From Nocardioides jishulii (lineage in GTDB: Bacteria > Actinomycetota > Actinomycetes > Propionibacteriales > Nocardioidaceae): 64,000 bases of DNA. The notes beneath the pieces are model-generated. The model had not been told where the DNA came from, ran no database searches, and saw nothing but the letters and a program-made list of their open reading frames with translations. Position numbers and translations under genes: made by a program. How positions within the stretch are numbered: position 1 is the first letter of the stretch; each line of letters begins with the position of its first letter. The stretch spans positions 496,001-560,000 of the forward strand of contig NZ_CP040748.1 of assembly GCF_006007965.1 (NCBI RefSeq), given 5' to 3'. Of this stretch, positions 17,314 to 26,440 are shown in pieces.

Positions 17314-17808
17314 ATGCCCGGTCTGTACTACGAAGAGCTCGAGCCCGGCCTGGTCATCGAGCACCAGACCCGCCGCACCGTCACCGAGGCCGACAACATG
17401 ACGTTCTGCGCCATGACCCTCAACCTCGCGCCGCTGCACATCGACGCCGAGTACGCCAAGGACTCGATCTACGGCCAGCAGATCGTCAACAGCCTCTACA
17501 CCCTCGGCCTGGTCACCGGCATCTCGATGCAGGACACCACCCAGGGCACCACGATGGGCAACCTCGGCTTCTCCGACGTGCAGTTCCCCAAGCCGCTCTT
17601 CCACGGCGACACCGTGCGCGTGCGCACCGAGATCGTCGACCGCCGCGAGTCCAAGAGCCGCCCCAACGCCGGCATCGTCACCTTCCGCCACTACGGCATC
17701 AAGCAGAACGGCGACATCGTCTGCGACTGCACCCGCGCGGGCTTCATGTTCAAGAAGTCCTCGCTCGAGGAGACCGCCGAGCCGGCCGCCGTGCCGACCA
17801 ACGGCTGA
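17314..17808 (+). CDS. MaoC-family (R)-specific enoyl-CoA hydratase
   Basis: This 164-residue single hot-dog protein has the hydratase motif as TEADNMTFCAMTLNLAPLHI, with catalytic Asp and His, and FPKPLFHGDTVRVRTEI. It would hydrate an enoyl-CoA such as mesaconyl- or itaconyl-CoA, giving the 3-hydroxy substrate of the lyase encoded just upstream. The segment between the catalytic residues is longer than in PhaJ, as in the Rv2499c group. The GAAAGGAC ribosome-binding site lies eight bases before ATG 17314. Confidence 0.85.
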   Translation: MPGLYYEELEPGLVIEHQTRRTVTEADNMTFCAMTLNLAPLHIDAEYAKDSIYGQQIVNSLYTLGLVTGISMQDTTQGTTMGNLGFSDVQFPKPLFHGDTVRVRTEIVDRRESKSRPNAGIVTFRHYGIKQNGDIVCDCTRAGFMFKKSSLEETAEPAAVPTNG

Positions 17809-17860
17809 CCTGCCCGACCCCCAGCCCACCACCACACAGATCGAGCGAGAGGAGCACCCG

Positions 17861-19813
17861 ATGCGAGGCCCCGGCCTGTTCGCCGCCCCTGACGCACCCG
17901 CCTGGGTGCCGGGCCCCGAGCACCTCGACCGCAGCCGCCTGCTCCGGGCGGCACGACGGTGGGGCCACGACGACGTCGCGTCGCTGCACGCCGCCTCCGT
18001 CGACGACCCCGAGTGGTTCTGGCGGGCGGTCGTCGAGGACCTGCGGATCGACTTCCGTGAGCCCTTCGACACCGTCGTGGACGCCAGCGCGGGACATCCC
18101 CTGCCGCGCTGGTTCACCGGAGGACGGCTCAACGCTGCCGACCTCTGCGTCCACCGCCACGCCACCGACCCGGCCGTGGCCGACAAGCCGGCCGTGGTCT
18201 TCGAGGGCGACGGGGGTGAGCAGCGCCGGCTGACCTACCGCGAGCTGGACGGCGAGGTGCGTCGCTTCGCGGCCAACCTGGCGGCCCGAGGCGTACGCCG
18301 TGGCGACCGCGTGGTGCTCTTCCTCCCGGTCGTGCCCGAGGCGGTGGTGGCCTTCCTGGCCTGCGCCGCCCTGGGAGCAGTCTCCGTGCCGGCCTTCACC
18401 GGCTACGGTCCCGAGGCGCTGGCCACCCGCCTGCGTGAGTCGGGAGCCACGGTCCTCGTCACCGCCGACGGCACCACCCGTCGCGGCAGGCCGGTGCCTC
18501 TCAAGGCCACCGCCGACGAAGCACTGGCCGACGTGGACACCGTGACCCTCTGCGTCGTCGTCGCCCACTCCGGCGGCGACGTGCCCATGGTCGAGGGCCG
18601 CGACCTCTACTGGCACGACCTCGACCCGACCCCCACGCCGGTCGAGACCGTGGCGGTGGAGAGCAACGACCCGCTCACCATCATCTACACCTCCGGCACC
18701 ACCGGCGCCCCGAAGGGGATCGTCCACTCCCACGCCGGCTTCTCGGTGAAGGCGGCCGTCGACTTCGCCTACGGCTTCGACCTCGACGCCGACGACACGA
18801 TCGCCTGGATCGCCGACATGGGCTGGATGCTCGGGCCGCTGCTCATCATGGGCGGCCTGCAGCTCGGCGCCACGATCGTGCTCGTCGAGGGGCTGCCGCA
18901 CCACCCCACCCCGCAGCGCCTGTGGCGGATCGCCGAGACCCACGGCGTGACCTTCCAGGGCATCGCGCCCACCGCGGCGCGACTGCTCATGAACGAAGGC
19001 GCGGAGCCGGAGCACGACATCTCCGCCATCCGCTCCTTCGCCTCCACGGGAGAGGCGTGGGACGCCCCGACCTGGCAGTGGCTCTTCGAGCGGGTCGGCG
19101 GGACCACTCGCCCGATCGTCAACTACTCCGGCGGCACCGAGACGGGCGGCGGCATCCTGGTCAGCTATCCGTTCCTGCCCGCCGCGGCCGCCGGCTTCAA
19201 CGGCCCGCTGCCCGGGATGGACGTCGCGGTGCTCGACCAGCAGGGTCGCTCGGTCGTCGGCGAGGTCGGCGAGCTCTCGGTGCTCAACACCTGGCCGGGC
19301 ATGACCCACGCCTTCTGGGGTGACACCGAGCGCTACCTCGAGACCTACTGGCAGCGGTTCCCCGACACCTGGGTCCACGGCGACCTGGCCGAGGTGCAGG
19401 CCGACGGGACCTGGCGCCTGCACGGTCGCTCCGACGACACGATCAAGGTCTCCGGCCGTCGGGTCGGACCCTCCGAGATCGAGGCGGCACTGCTGCGCGA
19501 CCCGCGCGTGCTCGAGGCCGCGGTGATCGGGGTGCCCGACGAGATGCGCGGCCAGCGCGTCGTCGCCTTCGCCGTCGTACGCCCCGAGGCCGACCTCGAC
19601 GACGTACGGGCCTCGGCGGTGCACCACGTCGGCAAGTCGTTCGCGCCGACGCTGCACGTCGTACGCAGCCTGCCCAAGACCAAGAACGGAAAGATCATGC
19701 GCCGCGCCATCAGGGCCCGGCACCTCGGCGAACCCGCCGGGGACCTCTCGTCACTCGAACCGACGACCCCCCTCGAAGACATCCCCACCCAGCAGGAAGC
19801 AGGAGCCCGATGA
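17861..19813 (+). CDS. AMP-forming acyl-CoA synthetase (acetyl/propionyl-CoA synthetase-like)
   Basis: This 650-residue adenylate-forming enzyme has an Acs-type N-terminal domain (DDPEWFWRAVVEDLRIDF), the P-loop YTSGTTGAPKG near residue 280, GDLAEVQADGTW and SDDTIKVSGRRVGPSEIE. The C-terminal catalytic lysine sits in PKTKNGKIMRR. It activates a carboxylate with ATP and CoA. Being larger than typical fatty acyl ligases and Acs-like, it probably takes a short acid. ATG 17861 follows GAGAGGAG. Its stop overlaps the start of the next gene (ATGA). Confidence 0.88.
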   Translation: MRGPGLFAAPDAPAWVPGPEHLDRSRLLRAARRWGHDDVASLHAASVDDPEWFWRAVVEDLRIDFREPFDTVVDASAGHPLPRWFTGGRLNAADLCVHRHATDPAVADKPAVVFEGDGGEQRRLTYRELDGEVRRFAANLAARGVRRGDRVVLFLPVVPEAVVAFLACAALGAVSVPAFTGYGPEALATRLRESGATVLVTADGTTRRGRPVPLKATADEALADVDTVTLCVVVAHSGGDVPMVEGRDLYWHDLDPTPTPVETVAVESNDPLTIIYTSGTTGAPKGIVHSHAGFSVKAAVDFAYGFDLDADDTIAWIADMGWMLGPLLIMGGLQLGATIVLVEGLPHHPTPQRLWRIAETHGVTFQGIAPTAARLLMNEGAEPEHDISAIRSFASTGEAWDAPTWQWLFERVGGTTRPIVNYSGGTETGGGILVSYPFLPAAAAGFNGPLPGMDVAVLDQQGRSVVGEVGELSVLNTWPGMTHAFWGDTERYLETYWQRFPDTWVHGDLAEVQADGTWRLHGRSDDTIKVSGRRVGPSEIEAALLRDPRVLEAAVIGVPDEMRGQRVVAFAVVRPEADLDDVRASAVHHVGKSFAPTLHVVRSLPKTKNGKIMRRAIRARHLGEPAGDLSSLEPTTPLEDIPTQQEAGAR

Positions 19814-20964
19814 CCGACGCAGCAGACCTGGATCTGATCCGCAAGCACACCCGTGAGATCGCCAGCAAGTTCGACCTCGAGTACTGGCGCCAGAAGGACA
19901 AGGACCACGAGTACCCGTGGGAGTTCGTCAAGGCGTTCGCGGACGGCGGCTGGCTCGGCGCGATGATCCCCGAGGAGTACGGCGGCATCGGCCTGGGCCT
20001 GCGCGAGTCGGCGGTGATGCTCCACGAGATCGGCTACGCCGGCGGCACCGGTGGGGCCTCGGCCATCCACTTCTACATCTTCCCGCCCGGCCCGGTGATC
20101 CGGCACGGCTCCGAGGAGATGAAGAAGAAGTACCTGCCCCAGATCGCCAAGGGCGAGCTGCTGATGGCCTTCGGCGTCACCGAGCCCGATGCCGGCGTCG
20201 ACACCTCGCGCATCACGACCAAGGCCGAGCGCGTCGGCGACAAGTGGGTCGTCAACGGCAAGAAGGTGTGGATCACCAACGCGCAGAACGCGCACCGCAT
20301 CCTCCTCCTGGCGCGCACCTCCCCGCGCGACCCGGAGAAGCCGTTCGCCGGCATGACCCTCTTCTTCACCGACCTCGACCGTGAGCGCATCACGGTGCGC
20401 GAGATCGAGAAGCTCGGGCGCTCCTGCATCGACTCCAACGAGCTCTTCATCGACAACCTGGAGATCTCCGACGAGGACGTCGTCGGCGAGGTCGGCAAGG
20501 GCTTCTACTACCTGCTCGACGGTCTCAACCCCGAGCGCATCTGCGTCGCCATGGAGCAGATCGGCCTCGGCCGCAAGGCCCTCGACATCGCCGTCCAGTA
20601 CGCCAAGGACCGCGTCATCTTCGACCGCCCGATCGGTCAGAACCAGGCCGTCGCCCACCCGCTGGCCGACTCCTGGATCCGCTTGCAGGCCGCCGAGCAG
20701 ATCGCGATGAAGGCCGCCGAGCTCTTCGACCTCGAGGAGGACTGCGGCGCCGAGGCCAACTCCGCCAAGTTCCTGGGCGCCGAGGCCGGCTTCGAGGCCT
20801 GCGACCGCGCCATGCAGACCCTCGGTGGCTACTCGTACGCGAAGGAGTACCACGTGGAGCGTCTGTGGCGTGAGTCCCGCCTGCTCAAGATCGCCCCGAT
20901 CTCCCAGGCGATGGTGCTGAACTACGTGAGCGACAAGATCCTCGGCCTCCCGAAGTCGTACTGA
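19810..20964 (+). CDS. acyl-CoA dehydrogenase with isovaleryl-type catalytic glutamate
   Basis: This 384-residue flavoprotein has LLMAFGVTEPDAGVDTSRI, VVNGKKVWITNAQ and AMQTLGGYSYAKEYHVERLWRESRL. The IYEGT motif that supplies the base in short- and medium-chain enzymes is replaced by KIAPISQ. However, LLDGLNPERIC near residue 240 has the Glu-Arg pair used by isovaleryl-CoA dehydrogenase. It is thus likely an active FAD-dependent alpha,beta-dehydrogenase for a branched or short acyl-CoA. It is translationally coupled to the ligase gene by a four-base overlap. Confidence 0.87.
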   Translation: MTDAADLDLIRKHTREIASKFDLEYWRQKDKDHEYPWEFVKAFADGGWLGAMIPEEYGGIGLGLRESAVMLHEIGYAGGTGGASAIHFYIFPPGPVIRHGSEEMKKKYLPQIAKGELLMAFGVTEPDAGVDTSRITTKAERVGDKWVVNGKKVWITNAQNAHRILLLARTSPRDPEKPFAGMTLFFTDLDRERITVREIEKLGRSCIDSNELFIDNLEISDEDVVGEVGKGFYYLLDGLNPERICVAMEQIGLGRKALDIAVQYAKDRVIFDRPIGQNQAVAHPLADSWIRLQAAEQIAMKAAELFDLEEDCGAEANSAKFLGAEAGFEACDRAMQTLGGYSYAKEYHVERLWRESRLLKIAPISQAMVLNYVSDKILGLPKSY

Positions 20965-20974
20965 GGTCGCGACG

Positions 20975-21739
20975 ATGAGTGCAGCAGAGCAGACGTCCCG
21001 GCTCCTCGACGGCAAGGTCGCGATCGTGACCGGAGCCGCCCAGGGGATCGGGCTGGCGATCGCCGACACCTTCCTGACGCACGGCGCCAGCGTCGTGGTG
21101 GTCGACGTCGACCAGGCGAAGATCGACGTCGTGACCGCGGAGCGCCGCGCAGCCGGTCTCCCGGTCGCCGGAGTCCGCTGCGACGTCACCAACGAGGTCG
21201 AGCAGGAGAAGCTGGTCCAGCAGACCCTGTCCACGTTCGGTCGGATCGACATCCTGGTCAACAACGCCGGCATCACCCGCGACAAGTACATGGCCAAGAT
21301 GAGCGTGGCCGACTTCGAGTCCGTGCTCGACGTGAGCCTGAAGGGTGCCTGGCTCGGCACCCGTGCGGTCTCGGGGGTCTTCCGCGAGCAGAAGTCGGGC
21401 GCCGTCATCAACATGTCGTCGCTGTCGGGCAAGATCGGCAACCCCGGCCAGACCAACTACAGCGCCGCCAAGGCCGGCCTGATCGGCCTGACCAAGGCCT
21501 CGGCCAAGGAGCTCGGCCCCTCCGGGGTGCGGGTCAACGCGGTGCAGCCCGGACTGGTGCGCACCGAGATGACCTTGTCGATGAAGCCCGAGATCTTCGC
21601 CTCCAAGGAGGCCGAGGTGCCCATGGGGCGCGCCGGTGAACCCGACGAGGTCGCCACGGCGGTCCTCTTCCTGGCCTCCGACCTGGCGTCGTACGTCAAC
21701 GGCGCCGTCCTCGAGGTCACCGGCGGACGAGGCATCTGA
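20975..21739 (+). CDS. SDR, 3-oxoacyl/3-hydroxyacyl-CoA reductase (FabG-like) (1)
   Basis: This 254-residue classical SDR has TGAAQGIG (residues 19-26), NNAGITRD, an MSSLSGKIG serine strand, YSAAK and VQPGLVRTEM. It would oxidise or reduce a 3-hydroxyacyl-CoA between the hydration and thiolysis steps. The start ATG 20975 lies ten bases after the dehydrogenase stop, with GAGGT upstream. A strong hairpin follows the gene. Confidence 0.85.
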   Translation: MSAAEQTSRLLDGKVAIVTGAAQGIGLAIADTFLTHGASVVVVDVDQAKIDVVTAERRAAGLPVAGVRCDVTNEVEQEKLVQQTLSTFGRIDILVNNAGITRDKYMAKMSVADFESVLDVSLKGAWLGTRAVSGVFREQKSGAVINMSSLSGKIGNPGQTNYSAAKAGLIGLTKASAKELGPSGVRVNAVQPGLVRTEMTLSMKPEIFASKEAEVPMGRAGEPDEVATAVLFLASDLASYVNGAVLEVTGGRGI

Positions 21740-21744
21740 GCCGT

Positions 21745-21782
21745 GGTGCCGGCGCGGACGAGGAACGTCCGCGCCGGGCACC
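21745..21782 (+). terminator. strong intercistronic hairpin
   Basis: The left arm GGTGCCGGCGCGGACG (21745-21760) pairs with CGTCCGCGCCGGGCACC (21766-21782) with one bulged base and a five-base loop. There is no T-tract. It lies between the SDR and thiolase genes and could attenuate or stabilise parts of the long operon. Confidence 0.65.
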
Positions 21783-21844
21783 AGTCCCACTCCCAGCCCT
21801 CTGCGTCCTGGACGCGGCAACGAGAAGCACAAGAAGGTAGTGAC

Positions 21845-23056
21845 ATGCGTGAGGCAGTGATCTGCGAACCCGTGCGGACGCCCGTGGGCAAGTACGGCGG
21901 CGTCTTCAAGGACGTACCGGCCGCCGAGCTCGGCGCCGGCGTGCTGACCGGGCTCGTCGAGCGGACCGGTCTCGACCCCGAGAAGGTCGACGACGTCATC
22001 TTCGGCCAGTGCTACCCCAACGGCGAGGCGCCGGCCATCGGCCGCGTCGCCGCCCTGGACGCCGGCTTCCCGATCACCGTGCCGGGCCTCCAGATCGACC
22101 GTCGCTGCGGTTCGGCGCTGCAGGCCGTGCTCGACGCAGCGATGCGCGTGCAGACCGGGGCCTGCGACACCGTCATCGCCGGTGGGGCCGAGTCGATGAG
22201 TCAGGCCGAGCACTACACCCTGGGCGGCCGCTTCGGCTACCGCGGCGACTCCACGCCGACGTGGGACCGGATCGCCCGCGGCCGGATCACCTCCGGTGGC
22301 AAGCACTACCCGGTCGAGGGCGGCATGCTCGAGACCGCGGAGAACCTGCGTCGCGAGTACGGGATCACCCGCGAGGCGCAGGACCTCCTCGCCTTCACCT
22401 CCCACCAGCGTGCCGTCGCCGCCCAGCGGGACGGGCGCTTCGCGGAGGAGATCGTGCCGGTCACCGTGCGGGGTCGTCGCGGCGAGAACGTCGTCGACAC
22501 CGACGAGCACCCGCGCCCCGACGTGACGCTGGAGTCGCTGGCGGCGCTCCGGCCCGTACGTCTGAAGCTCGACCCCGAGTCGACAGTCACCGCCGGCAAC
22601 GCCAGCGGCCAGAACGACGGTGCTGCTGCCTGCATCGTCACCACGGTGGAGAACGCCGAGAAGCTGGGCCTGCGCCCGCTCGCCCGCATCGTCACGTGGG
22701 CCGCGGCCGGGGTCGAGCCCCACCGCATGGGCATCGGCCCGGTGCCCTCGACCGAGAAGGCGCTGGCCCGCACCGGCCTGACCCTGGCCGACATGGACCT
22801 CATCGAGCTCAACGAGGCCTTCGCCGCCCAGGCTCTGGCCTGCACGACCGCCCTGGGCCTGGGCGAGGCCGACCTCGAACGCGTCAACGTCAACGGATCC
22901 GGCATCTCGCTGGGCCACCCCGTCGGCGCGACCGGCGTCCGCATCCTCACCACGATGCTGCGCGAGCTCGACCGCCGCGAGGGCCGCTACGCCCTCGAGA
23001 CCATGTGCATCGGCGGCGGACAGGGCCTCACCGCCGTGTTCGAGCGCCTGGCCTGA
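21845..23056 (+). CDS. acetyl-CoA acyltransferase (thiolase)
   Basis: This 403-residue thiolase has the acyl-accepting Cys88 in DRRCGSALQAVL, the catalytic His in NGSGISLGHPVGATG and the second Cys in TMCIGGGQGLT. It cleaves 3-oxoacyl-CoA with CoA to release acetyl-CoA. ATG 21845 was chosen because REAVICEPVRTPVGKYGG is the family N-terminus and AGAAGGTAG lies upstream. Its presence with the dehydrogenase, hydratase and SDR makes a full beta-oxidation set in this operon. Confidence 0.9.
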   Translation: MREAVICEPVRTPVGKYGGVFKDVPAAELGAGVLTGLVERTGLDPEKVDDVIFGQCYPNGEAPAIGRVAALDAGFPITVPGLQIDRRCGSALQAVLDAAMRVQTGACDTVIAGGAESMSQAEHYTLGGRFGYRGDSTPTWDRIARGRITSGGKHYPVEGGMLETAENLRREYGITREAQDLLAFTSHQRAVAAQRDGRFAEEIVPVTVRGRRGENVVDTDEHPRPDVTLESLAALRPVRLKLDPESTVTAGNASGQNDGAAACIVTTVENAEKLGLRPLARIVTWAAAGVEPHRMGIGPVPSTEKALARTGLTLADMDLIELNEAFAAQALACTTALGLGEADLERVNVNGSGISLGHPVGATGVRILTTMLRELDRREGRYALETMCIGGGQGLTAVFERLA

Positions 23057-23135
23057 CCGCCACCGAGACCAGCCACCACCACCGCGGCCGGCCGGCAACA
23101 CCGGCCACCGACAGCAGGGGAACGAGGAGACGTCG

Positions 23136-24263
23136 ATGGGACCGTTGCGTGACGTGCGGGTCGTGGTGCTGGCCGGGATGGGCCCGGTGCCCTTCGCCAG
23201 CATGCTGCTGGCCGACCTGGGGGCGGACGTCGTCCGGGTCACCCGCCCGCCGAGGCGCAGCGCCCGGCTGCTCGCCCAGGCTGCTGCGCTCGGTGCGGAG
23301 CACGACCTGGTCAACCGCGGCGTACGCTCCGTGGCCGTCGACCTCAAGTCGCCCGAGGGCATCGCGTCGGTGCTCGACCTGGCGTCGCGTGCGGACGTCT
23401 TCGTCGAGGGCTTCCGCCCCGGCGTCGTCGAACGGCTGGGGCTCGGTCCCGACGCCCTGCAGGAGCGCAACCCCGCCCTCGTCGTGGCCCGGCTGACCGG
23501 CTATGGCCAGGACGGTCCGCTGGCCCGGGCCGCCGGGCACGACATCAACTACGTGGCGCAGAGCGGCGCGCTGCACGCCCTGGGGAGGCCGGGCCAGGCG
23601 CCCATGCCCCCGATCAACCTCCTCGGCGACTACGCCGGGGGCGGTGCGATGGCGGCGCTGGGCGTCGTCTCCGCCGTGCTGGCCGCCCGGAGCACCGGGC
23701 GCGGCGACGTCGTCGACGCCTCCATGCTCGACGGTGTCGCGACGCTCACGACCAAGATCCAGGGGCTGCGCGCCGCCGGACTGCACAGTGACGAGCCAGG
23801 CACCAACTACCTCGACGGCGACGCCCCCTTCTACGGGACGTACGCCTGTGCCGACGGCCGGTTCCTCGCCGTCGGGGCACTGGAGGCCGACTTCTACGCG
23901 GAGTTCGTGCAGCGCCTCGGCGTCGACCTCACCGACTGGCCCGCCCAGGACGACACGAGCCAGTGGCCCCGTCTGCGCGAGCTGATCGGCGCCGCCGTCG
24001 CGCGCAGGACGTTGGCCGAGTGGACCGAGGTCTACGAGGGCACCGACGCCTGCGTCACCCCGGTGCTGACCTTCGACGAGGCCGCCTCCCATCCCCACAA
24101 CGCGGCCCGCCAGCTCTACACCGAGGTCGACGGCGCCCTGCACCCCGCGCCGGCGCCGCGCTTCGCCGTGCACGGCACACGACCCCCCTCGACCCCGTCG
24201 GCCCAGCCTGAGCCGGACGTGGCCACCGTGCTGGAGCTGTGGCCGGAGCGGTTCGTCACGTGA
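23136..24263 (+). CDS. alpha-methylacyl-CoA racemase (class III CoA-transferase family)
   Basis: This 375-residue protein has the AMACR catalytic set: AAGHDINYVAQSGALHALG with the active His/Asp region, NLLGDYAGGGAMAALG with the second Asp, and APFYGTYACADGRF with the Glu-type loop. It interconverts (R)- and (S)-2-methylacyl-CoA, letting an S-specific acyl-CoA dehydrogenase act on branched substrates. This implies a 2-methyl-branched intermediate in the pathway. GTCG separates GAGGAGA from ATG 23136. Its stop overlaps the next start (GTGA). Confidence 0.85.
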   Translation: MGPLRDVRVVVLAGMGPVPFASMLLADLGADVVRVTRPPRRSARLLAQAAALGAEHDLVNRGVRSVAVDLKSPEGIASVLDLASRADVFVEGFRPGVVERLGLGPDALQERNPALVVARLTGYGQDGPLARAAGHDINYVAQSGALHALGRPGQAPMPPINLLGDYAGGGAMAALGVVSAVLAARSTGRGDVVDASMLDGVATLTTKIQGLRAAGLHSDEPGTNYLDGDAPFYGTYACADGRFLAVGALEADFYAEFVQRLGVDLTDWPAQDDTSQWPRLRELIGAAVARRTLAEWTEVYEGTDACVTPVLTFDEAASHPHNAARQLYTEVDGALHPAPAPRFAVHGTRPPSTPSAQPEPDVATVLELWPERFVT

Positions 24264-25177
24264 CCCCGGCCGTGCCGCCCCACACCATGGGACTGGCCAT
24301 GCGACTGGGCCGTGTCGGCCTCTGGACCAACCAGCTCAACGGACTCGGCGCCGCCGAGCAGCGCGACGTGCTCCAGGAGGTGGAGGGACTCGGCTTCGGC
24401 ACCCTGTGGAGCGGCGAGTCCGCGACCGGACGTGAGGCCTTCACCCACTCGGCGCTGGCGCTCGCCGCCACCGAGAGGCTGGTCGTCGCCACCGGTGTCG
24501 CCTCCATCTGGGCGCGTGACGCCTCGGCGACCGCGTCGGCGCAACGGGTGCTGGCCGAGACCTTCCCGGGCCGCTTCCTGCTCGGCCTCGGTGTCAGCCA
24601 CGGTGCCCTGGTCGGGGCGCGAGGGCACACGTACGACAAGCCCCTCACCGCGATGCGCGAGCACCTCCGGGCGATGGACGCACACCCCACCGGCGACCTG
24701 CCGCCGCTCACGGTGCCCGCACCACGGGTCCTGGGCGCGCTGGGGCCGGCGATGCTGGAGCTGGCCCGCGACCTGGCCGACGGGGCGCACCCCTTCCTGG
24801 TGCCGCCCGAGCACACCGCCCTCGCTCGTGACCTGCTCGGTCCCGGCAAGTTGCTGGCACCGCACCAGGCCGTGGTGCTGCACGACGAGGTCGAGGTCGC
24901 GCGGGCGATTGCCCGCACCGACCTGAAGGGGCGGCTCCGACTGCCGAACTACCGCCGCAGCCTGGCCCGGTTCGGGTTCACCGAGGGCGACTTCGGTGGT
25001 GGTGGGAGCGACGCCCTCGTCGAGCGGATGTACGTCTGTGGTGACGAGGCTGCGGTGGCGGCCCGCGTCGCCGAGCACCTCGAGGCAGGCGCCGACCATG
25101 TCGCCCTGCACCTGCTCGACGGCCAGCGCGCCGTGCCGCCACTGGCAGGGTGGCGTCGCCTCGCCGCGCTGGTCTGA
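24260..25177 (+). CDS. LLM-class F420-dependent oxidoreductase, MSMEG_4141-like (1)
   Basis: This luciferase-like TIM-barrel protein (305 residues from GTG 24260) has RLGRVGLWTNQLNGLG, GFGTLWSGES, VVATGVASIWARDA and GRFLLGLGVSH, which fit the F420-dependent oxidoreductase groups of actinobacteria. The substrate is unknown. GTG 24260 overlaps the racemase stop (GTGA); ATG 24287 or 24299 is possible because the conserved fold starts near RLGRVGLW. It is the last gene of the operon, where it may reduce an unsaturated intermediate. Confidence 0.8.
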   Translation: MTPAVPPHTMGLAMRLGRVGLWTNQLNGLGAAEQRDVLQEVEGLGFGTLWSGESATGREAFTHSALALAATERLVVATGVASIWARDASATASAQRVLAETFPGRFLLGLGVSHGALVGARGHTYDKPLTAMREHLRAMDAHPTGDLPPLTVPAPRVLGALGPAMLELARDLADGAHPFLVPPEHTALARDLLGPGKLLAPHQAVVLHDEVEVARAIARTDLKGRLRLPNYRRSLARFGFTEGDFGGGGSDALVERMYVCGDEAAVAARVAEHLEAGADHVALHLLDGQRAVPPLAGWRRLAALV

Positions 25178-25207
25178 CTCGGGGCCGACCCGGGAGAGCG
25201 GCTGTCG

Positions 25208-26440
25208 TCAGGCCGTTTCCCTGCGCAGGCTGGCGCGCAGCCCGACGACGATGATGAAGGCGGCCCCCACGGCGGTCGCGGCCGCCGCGAGCCACGCGGT
25301 GCGGAAGTCGAAGAGCTCGACCAGGAAGCCGAACCCGAGGGGCCCCAGGAGGGCGCCGACGTAGGTGCCGAGCTGGACGTACGACGTGGCGCGGGCGAGC
25401 TGGCGCGGGTGCAGGGTCAGGGTTGCCTGCTGCAGGAGCCCGGGCCAGGCCCAGCCGATCCCGAAGGTGAGCAGGGTGGCTGCGGCCAGGACGCCCGTGC
25501 CGCTGCCGAGGCCGAGCCCGACCATGCCCACCGCGCAGATCAGCAGCATGGTGGCGGCCGAGTGGAGCTGGAACGAGGGGCTGGGGATCCGGTCCGCGAC
25601 CAGGCCGGTGCTGATCCGCGCGGCGACGCCGATCCACGCGCTGACGCCCAGCAGCAGCGCTGCCGACCCCGGGGTGGCGCCCCCCGCGATCAGGCCCTCC
25701 ACGAGGAAGGGGGAGAGGGTTGCGCACGCAGTCGCGGCGAGCAGGCCTCCCAGGGAGAGGACGCGCAGGGCGGCGATTCCCGTCCGCAGGTCCTGCCGGG
25801 TGCCGCTGGGCGGTGGCAACGGGCCGGTACGCGCGACCAGCGCCGAGGCGGCGAGCACCAGCAGGCAGACGCCGGCGCCGACGGCGGCCACACCCCGCCA
25901 CTCGACGTCGGAGTGGGCGACCACCCAGGCGCCGCACGCGGTGAGCGCTGCCGAGGCCGGGACCGCCGAGACGCGCAGGCCGAAGGCCAGGCCCCGGCGG
26001 TGCGGTGGAACGGTCAGCGCGATCAGCATGTTGGCCGCCGGGGTCGCCAGTCCGTTCGCGATGCCGCCCGTGGCCACCATCGCCACGAGTGACACCTTGG
26101 TGCCGAGGACGGCCGGCAGCGCCAGTGCGACGCCGCCGAGCACGAGCCCCCACCGGACCGTGGTGGTCGGGCTGAGCCGCCCGGCCAGAGGCATCGCCGC
26201 CTGGGTGAAGAGCGATGAGAGCAGGTAGAAGAGCGCGACGAGGGCCCCGATCTCGCCCGCGCGCAGGCCGAAGTCGCCCTGGATGTCGAAGGCCAGTGCT
26301 CCGGGCACCAGGACGGACAGGGACAGGGCTGTGGCGACGGCGGCGGGGAAGAGGAGCACCCCCGCGCCGCGCAGCCGTCCGCCTCCGCTGGGGGCAGCCG
26401 GTGGTGCGTCCACCTCTGGCGCGGTGCGGGAGTCGGTCAC
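25208..26440 (-). CDS. MFS transporter (MFS_1)
   Basis: This 410-residue protein has about 12 membrane segments, with GRLSPTTTVRWGLVLGG as the loop 2-3 signature and ADRIPSPSFQLHSAA as its counterpart in the second half. It probably carries an organic acid or a related metabolite. GTG 26440 overlaps the thioesterase stop by four bases (GTGA), so the pair is one operon read from the operator region at 27347-27490. It converges with the LLM gene, and the 30-base gap shows no clear terminator. Confidence 0.82.
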   Translation of the reverse strand: MTDSRTAPEVDAPPAAPSGGGRLRGAGVLLFPAAVATALSLSVLVPGALAFDIQGDFGLRAGEIGALVALFYLLSSLFTQAAMPLAGRLSPTTTVRWGLVLGGVALALPAVLGTKVSLVAMVATGGIANGLATPAANMLIALTVPPHRRGLAFGLRVSAVPASAALTACGAWVVAHSDVEWRGVAAVGAGVCLLVLAASALVARTGPLPPPSGTRQDLRTGIAALRVLSLGGLLAATACATLSPFLVEGLIAGGATPGSAALLLGVSAWIGVAARISTGLVADRIPSPSFQLHSAATMLLICAVGMVGLGLGSGTGVLAAATLLTFGIGWAWPGLLQQATLTLHPRQLARATSYVQLGTYVGALLGPLGFGFLVELFDFRTAWLAAAATAVGAAFIIVVGLRASLRRETA

